A stretch of 64,000 nucleotides of DNA, from NCBI RefSeq assembly GCF_907165205.1, contig NC_058196.1, positions 22,176,501 to 22,240,500 on the forward strand, given 5' to 3'. The stretch comes from Coccinella septempunctata. Its lineage: Eukaryota; Arthropoda; Insecta; Coleoptera; Coccinellidae. Of the stretch, positions 48,501-60,500 are shown in pieces. The translations under genes and the position numbers were made by a program. The notes beneath the pieces were generated by a model. That model did no database searches. It saw only the letters and a list, made by a program, of their open reading frames with translations, and was not told where the DNA came from. Within the stretch, counting starts at the first letter, position 1; each line of letters starts with the position of its first letter.

Positions 48501-51500
48501 GCTATCGATGATCGTTCAGCTGAATTTGTTCAGTTACGGACACGAAACAATCTGAGGGGTTACCTCTTTTCATTGAATCAATGTAACAGCGACAGTTGGA
48601 ATCAATTTCTCATTTGATTCCTCATTTTCTTATTGATATTTCCTCATCGTCTATTCAATTTTCTGATCATTGCATGACTGTACATGTTCCTTTCATTTTT
48701 CATCAAGAGTGTTTGGGTACTCCTTTTGTACATCTTTACTCAAAATTACCACACAAATTCAAATCTGGTGGAGTAAACTTCATTTTCAAAGTTTTTTAAG
48801 AGTCAAAAAAATACATATTTAATCTAAAAGATGAAACATTCTTCGAACTTTTATTTTCGCAACCTGAATGTATTCGGGTACGGTCTCACAAAAGGGACGT
48901 TAAAGCTTAGGGTTCAGTCATGAATCATAATACAGTCAAACAGCTGTAAGTCACTTCATTCAACAATATCCTATATTAGGAGGTTTGAAGAAACTAGAAA
49001 GTTTTGCTATCAGATGGCTCTGACTTTAAGCCAATACCCACAATCTTCTTACCTTTCAACATAAAGCCTCGAAGTTGGTTGAGAACTTTAAGATCATACT
49101 TCACAGGATCATTTCTGTAGTATATCTTCACACATTCTCAACTCACATTGAGAGTGGTCGTAACCTCGACGATGAGTCGTAGTTTCGTGTCTTGAGCGTG
49201 AGGCAAGCTCAAGGAATTCCTCGTGAAATCCTTGTGGCTATCGATGATCGTTCAGCTGAATTTGTTCAGTTACGGACACGAAACAATCTGAGGGGTTACC
49301 TCTTTTCATTGAATCAATGTAACAGCGACAGTTGGAATCAATTTCTCATTTGATTCCTCATTTTCTAATTGATATTTCCTCATCGTGTATTTGATTAAGA
49401 CAGATTACAACTTTAACTTTTTTCAATCATTATAAGTTATTGGATGAAATTTTCTAATTACTTATACTACTTTACATATACTCAAATTGCTTCACTTCGA
49501 TCCACTACTTATACTTCTTTTATTGAATATTCGTAAAACATTGTGGATATTTCACAGTTTTTACGAAAGCTGAAAACTGAGATAGTTTTCTTGTTAGCTT
49601 TCCACAAAAATTGCATTTCCGATCCAGTAACTCATTATTTTTTTAGATCTGATTATTTTAGGTACTTTGAAAGCAGGTATAATTTCAATAGAATGATAGA
49701 AATCACCCAATAATACCATAAATCATCGAGAATTTTTGTCGGCTCATTTCCACCACAAGAAGTAATCTAAATATACATGTTTCTTCCATTTTTCATCAAG
49801 AGTGTTTGGGAATTCCTTGTTTACCAATATCTTTACTCAAAATTACCACACAAATTCAAATCTGGTGGAGTAAACTCTTCATTTATACAGAAAAATACAG
49901 AATATTGTATATTATATTGAGTTATTCGAGAGTCAAAAAAAACATTCTTCGAAGTTTTATTTCCGCAACCTGAATGTATTCGGGTACGGACTCACAAAAG
50001 GGACGTAAACGCTTAAGGTTCAGTCATGAATCATAATACAGTCATACAGCTGCAAGTCACTTCATTCAACAATATCCTCTATTAGGAGTTTTGAAGAAAG
50101 TAGAAAGTTTTGCTATTAGATGGCTCTGACTTTTAGCCAATACCCACAATCTCCTTACGTTTCAATATAAAGCCTCGAAGTTGGTTGAAAATTTTAAGAT
50201 CATACTTCACAGGATCATTTCTGTAGTATATCTTCACACATTCTCAACTCACATTGAGAGTGGTCGTAACCTCGACGATGAGTCGTAGTTTCGTGTCTTG
50301 AGCGTGAGGCAAGCTCAAGGAATTCCTCGTGAAATCCTTGTGGCTATCGATGATCGTTCAGCTGAATTTGTTCAGTTACGGACACAAAACAATCTGAGGG
50401 GTTGCTTCTTTTCATTGAATCAATGTAACAGCGACAGTTCCTCATTTTCTTATTGATATTTCCTCATCGTCTATTCAATTTTCTGATTATTGCATGACTA
50501 TACATGTTTCTTTCGTTTTTCATCAACAGTGTTTGGGTACTCCTTTTGTACCAACATTTTTACTCAAAATTACCACACAAATTCAAATCTGGTGGAGTAA
50601 ACTCTTCATTTATACAGAAAAATACAGAATATTGTATATTATACTAGCTGACCCGGCAAACGTTGTTTTGCCATATAAATAATTGCCTAAATTACTAAAA
50701 TGGCTATTAAAAAATAAGGGTTGATCGTAGAAGGGTGAAAATTGAGGATTGTATGTATTTTTGTATGTTGTATCATAAAAAAATAGAAATTAAAAATTTT
50801 GTCTAAAAAATAAAATTTAGGGGTGGACTACCCCTAACATTTAGGGGGATGAAAAATAGATGTTGGCCGATTTTCATAGATACCGGATAAGCACAAAAAA
50901 TTTCATCAAAATCGGTCAAGCCGTTTCGGAGGAGTATGGCAACGAAAACTGTGACACGAGAATTTTATATATTAGATTGAGTTATTCAAGAGTCAAAAAA
51001 AATACATATTTAATTTAAAAGATGAAACATTCTTCGAAGTTTTATTTCCGCAACCTGAATGTATTCGGGTACGGACTCACAAAAGGGACGTTAACGCTTA
51101 AGGTTCAGTCATGAATCATAATTCAGTCATACAGCTGCAAGTCACTTCATTGATGGCTCTGACTTTTAGCCAATACCCACAATCTCCTTACGTTTCAACA
51201 TAAAGCGTCGAAGTTGGTTGAGAATTTTAAGATCATACTTCACATGATCATTTCTTTTATCATTGGTGTTCTTTATAACACAAAACAATTACATTGTAAA
51301 TACTGTATATAATAACGTTTAATAAAGTCTCTCTCCTTTCTCTCCCTCCTTTCTCTCTCTCTCTCTCTCTCTCTCTGTAGTATATCTTCACACATTCTCA
51401 ACTCACATTGAGAGTGGTCGTAACCTCGACGATGAGTCGTAGTTTCGTGTCTTGAGCGTGAGGCAAGCTCAAGGAATTCCTCGTGAAATCCTTGTGACTA

Positions 51501-54500
51501 TCGATGATCGTTCAGCTGAATTTGTTCAGTTACGGACACGAAACAATCTGAGGGGGTGCCTTTTTTCAACTAAGCAATGTGAATGTCCATTTCCACTTAG
51601 ATCCAGTTTCATTCTAATGTTATCTTATCTTATCTATTTTCATCTGTTTTGCACCCAATATTCGATACTTAGCTCAGTTAGTCGGAACTGAGATTGGTGC
51701 AAACGAATAGGAATTAGGCTATTCCTAAAATTTAAGTCCGTTTAACTAAGACTGGATCACTAGTGATCACGAATGCAGCGGCACCTAACCAACAAACATG
51801 AAATAATATAACGGAATGAAATTTTAAAATTCGTAACTTTTCCGTCCCCCATCATTTGTTTGAAACATGCTCACAAAGAAGAAAGATCGGTAATAATTAC
51901 TCACAATCCTATAGAGAGACTTCCTAGAAAACATTCGGTTGGGACAAAGGATGTGATGATGGGACGACACCCAACTCCTCATATTCCTCCACACCACCGT
52001 ATTCGAAGGTTTTCCACCTTCCCTGTGCAACAGTACCAGTTCTTTCTGCGTCCTCATCGCTAACCTCTCCATCTCCTTCTCCACCTTGCCCAGGGTGGGG
52101 GCGTTGTCTCCAAGGCCCACTATGAGGATGCAATCCGCCTGCCGGATACACCTCTGAGTCCAAGCGCTCACGTTGTGATCGCACATGTACAGACAGATCT
52201 TGTGTTGATCTTCTTGCTGCGCCAACCACGATGTTAGCCTGTATTCGTTGTTAGGATCCATGATCGAGGAGCCGAGGGTTTTCTTGATTACATCCGAAGT
52301 CAGTCTTAGGGTGGGACCTGCAAGGTTTTTCAAAATGTTCTCGTGATTTGAACGTGAATTTTGTTGGAAGAAAACATGAATTATGATGAAGGTTAACGCC
52401 TTTAAGGGTAAGGAAGGTGAATAATAAACGAAATTAGGGAAATTGAATCAACAAATGGTACGATTTAAATCGAACTAACAACCCACCATCAGTCAAACTT
52501 TGTTTGATTTGTTTGTTGATTTAATATCAACAGCTGGTGCACATCTGAATTAAATTCATTGAAAGAAAGATATACTCTGAGCCAAGAAGAAATAGCGAGC
52601 ATTGATGTAGCTATCGTAAAATTAGGCGGTGACGTGCAGTAAGTTTAAATAATTCACTTTTCATCTACTAACACGACTAACTCGTGAATTTAATCTTCAC
52701 GTACTCATTAGATAAACAATGTTTTCGCACGAAAACTGCCAATAACATTTGAAAAAATGGCATGTCATGAAATTTCTGTCTGTTGGATACTGCAGTGCCA
52801 CCAACTTGGGTGGTATCGTGTTTCACCACTTTTGGACCAGGCTATAGAGTCAAAAATTAGGGTGACCGGCCACCCAATGCGAAGTTGAGCGAAGCTGAGC
52901 GTTTTCAATGCTAATACAATTGACAAGCTACTAAGATGTCTAAAACACTGGTGTGTGCACTTGTCACTTTTTGCAAGCATCAACATTTCAGAAAATCGGG
53001 GATATGGGATCAGTTTCGTGGCGGCGCCACCATGTCATTTGCTTCGTTTTATCCTTGTTCTATCAAAGGAAGCCCAAGATACTCTCTCGTTTTATTTTGT
53101 TTTGCGTATTGATATCGAATATCGATCAACGAGTACAAAATATGAACTGGCCCATTTTGTCAGCTATTAAGGAATATTTTTGATTTACAGTTCGATTTTC
53201 GTTGTAAAAACAAATTAGTCAACATTTCAACACTACCGAATAAGGGTTCAAAAGAGTATTTACTGTTCTTCTTCAAGATAATTTCCGTTTGGCAACTTGA
53301 ATTCGTGAGGGGGGTAATTCAATATGATTTTAATAAAACACAATTGATTGGTCAAATATCCAATATGTTCAGTTGATAGAAAGATAATTTTCACTATATC
53401 TATTCAGGAAGAATATTTGAAGAACAAACTCGAATAGATTTATCAATTTCTGATTCTCAATACATGCTCACAATTCACATTACGTATTTCAAATACATTT
53501 TCTTTGAAATATTGCTGAAGTTGCGATAAAACTTAGCTATATCCTTCTCGAATGTTCGCTCATCTGATTTTTTCTGCCTCAAATTCCAACAACACCGAAT
53601 TATTAGCTGTAGTTCTTGATTGTCCATACAGAAAACTGAACTTATTGAACGACATGTTGAATAAATGAATGTTTCCTTTCTCGAAACTAATACATTTTCA
53701 CACACCAATAATCGCTTATAAATACAACATATTCGTTAGTTGTAGGAAAGTATTCAAATTATTTTCAAATATCAATTGACAATGCTCTGTCAAATTGTAA
53801 ACAGCGCTACCTACAGTGGAAAAAACGAAACTGATCCGATATCCCCACGAAATTAAAAACAAAATCGAATCAGGGAATACACCAGAGTTTTAGACATCTT
53901 ACAAGCTACGAATCGAGTGACGTAGCTTGTCATTTAGCATCAAAAACGCTCAACTTCGCATTAGGTGGCCGGTCACCCTTACTTTAGCTTATGCGCTAGG
54001 TAGAGCCCATTCCACCAAAGTTTTGATCATTCTTCTAGCACAAAATTTCTAGGAGTTATCGAACGATCGAGCACTATTAAATAATCGTAATTTCTACGAC
54101 CTTTATGTAGACCAGACAACATGGCGCGGATATAAAACCAAAAAATGCATCATAACTTCACATTTCCCTACTATACAGTGTGAAATGTTTCGAAGTTCTA
54201 AAACCAACCGACTGCATTTATAAATGAGAATGGACTACAGATTGAAGATTAAACTCGGGTATTAATTAACCTGTGTGTAAACTTTGCAGTATTTTCAAAT
54301 GGTGACTTGTACTACAAAAAAAATTACTCACCTATCACGTGCAGACAGTGATAAAGCTCGTATGTGAAGGCCACCAGGGGTACATCGTCGGAAGCTGCTA
54401 TGATAGCCACCGTCGAAAAATTATTTTGCGCGGAACGAGTCTCTATGGTTGGACTAGCAGATATATTGATACTTGGCGTCTTCCACGAACCTGTCGCAAA

Positions 54501-57500
54501 AATGGATACCTAAAAATTCACCGACAGATGGCATAGCACAGGACTTACCTAAAATTCTATGCCCTAAAAGATTAATCAGTCTAGTAACAACAATTGGATA
54601 TCTCAACTTGATGGCGTTGAACAGTCCCTCCGGTAGCTTGGCCAGTTCGGTGTCCCTCACAGCCATCACGGTTGTGCTGCGTCTTGTGTGGGTCACCATC
54701 TCCACCTTTGATAATGAAGGGGAAACAATGAAAGCTAACAAGCATGGAAACATGGATAGTTGTGTATTTAATGGGAGTCTAAATCGAAATATTACAGACA
54801 ACAAAGAGACACCTCCTACATTTCTGCCGCAGGTTCAGTAAACACTCTGTACAATCTGAACTTGGTAAGTATGACTTTATACAGGGTGATTCATCATGAT
54901 GGCCTATTAGATGTTTATGGAGAACCAATCGTAATTTTCTATTGAAAATTTGTATGTTGGGGTTTTATACGAGGATATATTGAAAAATTCTTAGCCTACT
55001 ATAGAACCAAACAAAATTTCAATGTCAAAATATTTTATTACTAAACATATTCTCCTCTTAATTGGATACATTTATTACAGCGAACCTGAAACGTCTCTAG
55101 ACGTTTGAAAAATAAAGTTTCTTCTTGCTCTGCAAACCAGATCTCCACAGCTTTTATTACCTCGTTGGAAGAAAATTTACGACCTTTTAAATTTTTTTTC
55201 AGTTGAGGAAAGAGCCAAATCTAGTGAATAAGGGGGATGTTCTAGTAATTCAAACCCTAAATCGCGAATTTTTTGCATGGCAACATGAGATTTGTTTGAA
55301 GGGGCGTTGTCCTGCAAAAACAAAACACCTTTGGATAGCTTTCCGAGTCTTTTATCTTTAATTTTTTGCCGTAGAGTGGTCAGTAATGTCGAATAGTAAT
55401 CTCCGGTTATTGTTCTACCCTTATCCAAATAATCAATCATGATTACTCCATGGCAATCCCAAAAAACTGAAGCAAGAACTTTTCCAGCAGACTTTTGGAC
55501 ACGAAACTTCTTAGGTCTTGGAGAACCAGAGTGTCGCCATTCCATCGTTTGTTGCTTTGTTTCTGGATCGTAGAAATGTACCCAAGTCTCATCCATAGTA
55601 ACAATTCGGTTTAAGAAGTCAACATCTTTTTCAAATCGAGCACAGATCGAACGCGATGCTTCTATCCTTGCACGATTTTGGTCAACATTCAAACATTTGG
55701 GGATCCATTTTGCAGCCATGTTTCTTATGTCAAAATTGACGTGAACTATATGATGAACGCGTTCGTATGAAATATTCAGTGCTTCAGATATCCGTTTTAG
55801 CCCAATTCGACGGTCTGATAAAATGCATCCATAATTTAGGGGACTGACACAGAAACTCGCCTTCCCGATCGGTCATCATTTTCAATGAAAAATTTACCTC
55901 TTTTGAAGCTTGCAGTCCAATTTTTCAAGGTCGCATACGAAGGACATTGATCACCAAGGGTATTAAGCATATCTTCGTAAATCTGCTTACCTCTTAACCC
56001 TTGTAAATACAGGTACATGATGATGGCTCGATACTACAATTTTTCGATTTTCACATCTTTCTTTGAATTTATTTCGTAACTCTGGTTTACTTTTTTGACC
56101 TCAAACTTCACACTGACACTTCTAATGAGTTATTGTTCGTTGCTATGGTAACGCAATATTTTTTTTATGCAGGGAACTGGTCTAGGCTAACTAGATATCA
56201 ATACATCCTCGTAGATGTTTATGGAGAACTAATCGTAATTTTGTGTTTAACATTTTCATGTTGGGGTTTTCAAAAATTAAATTTCTCCCCAAATATTTTC
56301 AGACTTCTGCAACTTCCAGATACAGCCTACTATGTTCTTATTTCTGGCATACCCATACTGGGTCTGATTTGATAGGAACATCAATAGTATGCCATATCAT
56401 AGGTAAAACTCAACTGTTTATCCGTTATTGGGATTCTAATGAAAAAAATGGTTTTTTCTTCCTGAAGCGTTGAACACCCTTAATGAATCACCCTGCACAA
56501 TTGATTATATCATGGAAACTCACGACTCCGATTAAGTCTCCCTTGCCATATTCACCAACCAACTCCTTCTTTCCGTTCTTGTGCGTTATGACCGACCTGA
56601 GCCGGCCAGACAGAACGATGTACGTGGAGTCGCTCTCCTCGTCTTGCCGATAGATGGCGCGACCCGACTCGATGAAGAGCCAGTCCAGCGCGAAGTCCAC
56701 CTGTCGCACGAACGGCGACAGTCTTTTCACGATCATATTGGCTATGTACAATACGACTTTTGGGTCGTCCTTCATCAGTCTGAAAACACACAGTTTTATT
56801 GAAATTTTTTCGATGATTTGAGGGATGGGAAAAGAACTCACGAATAAAATGTATTTCTTGAGATCATCGCGACTCTACTGTAATGTTTGGCTTTAACAGT
56901 GAAGAAGCTGGGTTCCCCAGTAAGTACTGCTAGACCGCCTGTGACTTCGCCAGCATAGGCAGTGAATAAATGCTCTTCCTCCTCTTCGGTACTATTCCTC
57001 TGTAGTACATTCAACGCACCAGAAATGATGTATACCAAAGCTACATCCTGAAAGAATAAATCAATGAAGTCCTGTCAGGAAGATCTTTCTTCTTGGCAAT
57101 TCAGAAAACTCACTCGTTTTTATAATGACTTGTTCGTAAATAAAATATTTTTCATTCTTTTTAGACAACAAAGATTAAAGAATAAAAATTACCTTATTTG
57201 AGTCTTCCTTGACTAGAAATGTACCTGCTGTAATTTCTCTTATTTCTATCTTCCCAACAAGTTTCTTATCATCACTCAATCCCAGTTCCTTGATGAAAGC
57301 CTCTGTTGCAATATTTATCAAGGAATCAGGGTCAGTGATCTCATAAACAGAAGTTCTTTTCCTCTGATGGCCACCACCGCTGAATTCTCCTTGCTAAAAA
57401 ATGAGCCCAACGTAAAAACAGAAATAAATTTCAATATTAACAACAAGAAACGCTGGGTTTTTCGTGGAGGATAGACTGTCAAATATATAGAGAACATTTC

Positions 57501-60500
57501 CTCTTTCATGAGTACCAAAGTGCAGATTTTCACATCTATATATATATATTCAAAATTGCCAACTATCTGCATAATCCTAACGAAATTGAGCTTCATACCT
57601 TCAAATTTGTACCCTCACTGACAGAAATTTTTCATTCATTCATACATGATTATGGCTTACAAAAGGTATACTAACGGATTCATTCTCATTATTTGCCTCT
57701 GGAGTTGTAGAGTTTGGGGAAAATTTATATTCACTTGTTTTCCTCATGTGCGGAACTGGTATGGGCTGGGATGCCGTAATATTACTAGGAGTTTCTGGAA
57801 CTATAGAATCTTCCTTTTTCCGCTTAGAAGGAGAGGTGTTGATGAAACTCTTGCTGTTCCTAAATTTAGATCCCTAGATAACAAACAATTATTGTCTCAA
57901 GTTACAAGGGAGTTCGAGATTGTAGATGTTTATTCCACTCACTTGATTGAAGAGCTCTGAACTGAGTCCTAGATATTCATGCAGAGCTGTGAATGTCACC
58001 CTTTGCAGCCTTATCATGATAACTTGCACAACTCTTATAAAAATGTCGGGATACTCTTGGAATATATCCTGAAAGGCTGCCATGGGTAACTTAACAACTA
58101 TGGAATCCTCAACAGATTTTGCTGATACAGTCTTATAATGATTACGATGTCCCTACAATAAAATCCAACTAATTTTTGGTTCGACATGTGTCGTTTCATA
58201 CACTTACCGTAAGCACGTCAGTGAAACTGAGTAGGGAAGTCACAGATTCACCAGGTTTCACTATTTTGAGTGATAAGTTTGCCCCATCGTTTGAAGCTAT
58301 ATATACATTCAATTTCCCACTTTGAACTATGTACAAATTCTCGTCTTCATCACCTTTAAAAATAATTACCTTATTAAGCAAAAGTATACAGGGTGTTTCA
58401 CGCAAAATGTCCATTAGTCTTTTCTTAGTTGATTATAATGCTTCCCAGGAAGGTTCAAAATTGATTTTAAGAATGGTTCATCACGAAAAAGTTTAGTTTT
58501 TAAAATAAAACACCCAGTAAAATAAACCATTAAATGAGATGAAAATATCACTCTATAATGATGTTTGACACCCTATACCGCCTTTACCATTAAGAATTAT
58601 TGAAATGTAAATTCTCTGAGATTTTCAAGCGTTGATTCTCCAACTATTAGAGTCGGTCCCTTACATCCTTGGAGATCAATGATAACACTAGAGTATTCAT
58701 ATTTTCCAAAAGACTTTCACTCACCTATTTTAAACAAAAATGACCCTGCACTAACGTTCAAAATTTCTGTGTGTTTGCATAACTTCAAAAATACAGGTTT
58801 CTCGAAATGACCAAAAACCCTTATACTCTGAAGCATAAAGAGAGCATCTGGCGGCATTCTGTCATCGCTCAACATGTCTTCTTGTAGGTACTCGGGAGGT
58901 GGTTCTATAACCTGTCAGGGGAAAGAAATAAACATTTAATGATTGACAGATGATAATCTATTGATAATAAAAAGTATTTTCTTCAGGATGCACTCACTTT
59001 TAACTGCTCAGCATCATTTTCTTTCTTCAAATGCAGTATTTTTCTGGCTAATTTCATCATCATTTTTCGCTTTTTACCTTGTCCCGAAATATTTTTAACT
59101 TTTCTTAACATTTTCCTACCATAAAATAATGCCTTATCTCTTTTACGAAATCTTGTGATTGATTCTTCTGAAGCCTCCTCCTCCAGAGAAAATGCTGCAA
59201 TAAAGCATGTAGAGAAATCAAGGAGAATATAGTAGAATCTTCTTTTTTTTTTCGTCTGCTATTGATCGAAAACGATGAAAGATATGTGAAAGTCATTAGC
59301 ATATCTGATTCAGGATTTAAAGTCGTATGGAAAATTGCTATATTTTGTTACCTTTTTTGTGCAATTTCTTGACGCATATTAGGACAACTACAGTGGCTGC
59401 AACCAAAAAGACTACAGCTAAAAAGAAATTGAATAGCTGAAACAGATATAAAATAGACATTAGCATTTCTGAAAAACCTGAAGTTTCATTTTGAAAATTC
59501 AATCAATCAAAGATATTTCTATGGAGCATTGAAAATATTTATATCTAAAATTGATTGTTCATTGCAGAATTGGACCTGTTTGATTCATTAATTTCAATAG
59601 AGGAAAAATCTTCGAAGCGTGCCTAAAAAGTTAACCCGAAATACTTGTTTTGAGTTATACAAATCTAGAAAGTATCTATATGACTATGATGTTAAAAAAA
59701 AAATTCCGGAAACTCAGTCTATGCCACTCGCATAGGGCCATCTCTGGATCTCTATACCAACCACAGGCTAGGATTTTCTGAAAATATCCTGGCTGTCTTT
59801 ACGGGAATCTGGAGACGAAACCATGGAGCTAACCTTTTGTTCTTTCAAGCTGAATCTAGGGAAGCTCACTTCTCCCCTGACATTATCTCTACCCTCAAGA
59901 AGATGGGATTGGAGGGGGTAGTATATCTGCATGGATGTCATTTAAAAAACTCAACTACCCTCTATACAACATACTTCTCAATTATACATGAAAAGTTGCC
60001 TTATTCAAAATAAAAATAGACCAGTTTAAGCAGTTGGTTGAAAACAAAAATTTTTCAACTAGTCCAGGAAAGATGAATTTCCGTATTTGAAAGATAAATC
60101 TCAATATTCTAAGTACTGTCCTGATAATCTTGGGATCGCATAGGTAATCTTAAGGATAATTGGGAGTAAAAGAGGCCACAAAATTTCATCGAAATCAGAC
60201 CACTCATTTTCAAGTTAAGAATATCGAAAATATCCATAAATCACCCTATATCTCCTGAACTATAACTGAATCTGAAGACCTAGATAGTCTATATTAAGTA
60301 AGAAAATGTGATAAATAGAAAACTGAGTATTTCAAATAGATCTTTATTCTTTTTAATTGTGAAATCCTTGATTATCTAGAAATGAGCCAAGCAGGAAAAA
60401 TAGACAGGTTCAATGAAGAACATGCTTTTGTGAGCAGATTTAATTGGTTTTATCTTTCATCTGATTCCAGCATAGATTAAGCATTCTCTTATCAAAACAT

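Larger units (their letters stand above)
47410..51690. repeat. Five-copy array of 0.74-1.15-kb units
   Basis: A core of about 215 bp beginning GTAGTATATCTTCACACATT and ending near TGTAACAGCGACAG recurs at 47617, 48381, 49117, 50223 and 51377. It is preceded each time by CCTCGAAGTTGGTTGAGAA-like sequence and followed by TCATTTTCTTATTGATATTT and ATTCGGGTACGG. All copies are in the same orientation. In each core the frame SVRQAQGIPREILV..IDDR followed by SAEFVQLRTRNNLR is open but has an upstream TAG. The pre-core text resembles the LINE 5' region at 43370-43490. Unit 4-5 holds a repeat insert at 50645-50985. Confidence 0.75.
54879..56500. mobile_element. Small MITE hosting a mariner
   Basis: The outer ends TATACAGGGTGATTCATCAT and AATGAATCACCCTGCA are inverted repeats. 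Without the mariner it would be about 0.38 kb. The sequence GATGTTTATGGAGAAC..AATCGTAATTTT..TTGGGGTTTT occurs on both sides of the mariner in direct orientation (54920, 56214). Confidence 0.6.

Noticed and set aside
51860..52229. Additional frames overlapping swiss cheese exon 51905-52317
   Set aside because: Shadow frames of the real exon, which joins in phase on both sides.
53475..53708. 77-codon minus-strand frame within the TTA-flanked MITE
   Set aside because: Weak resemblance to transposon-associated DNA-binding text only; too short and unsupported to call.
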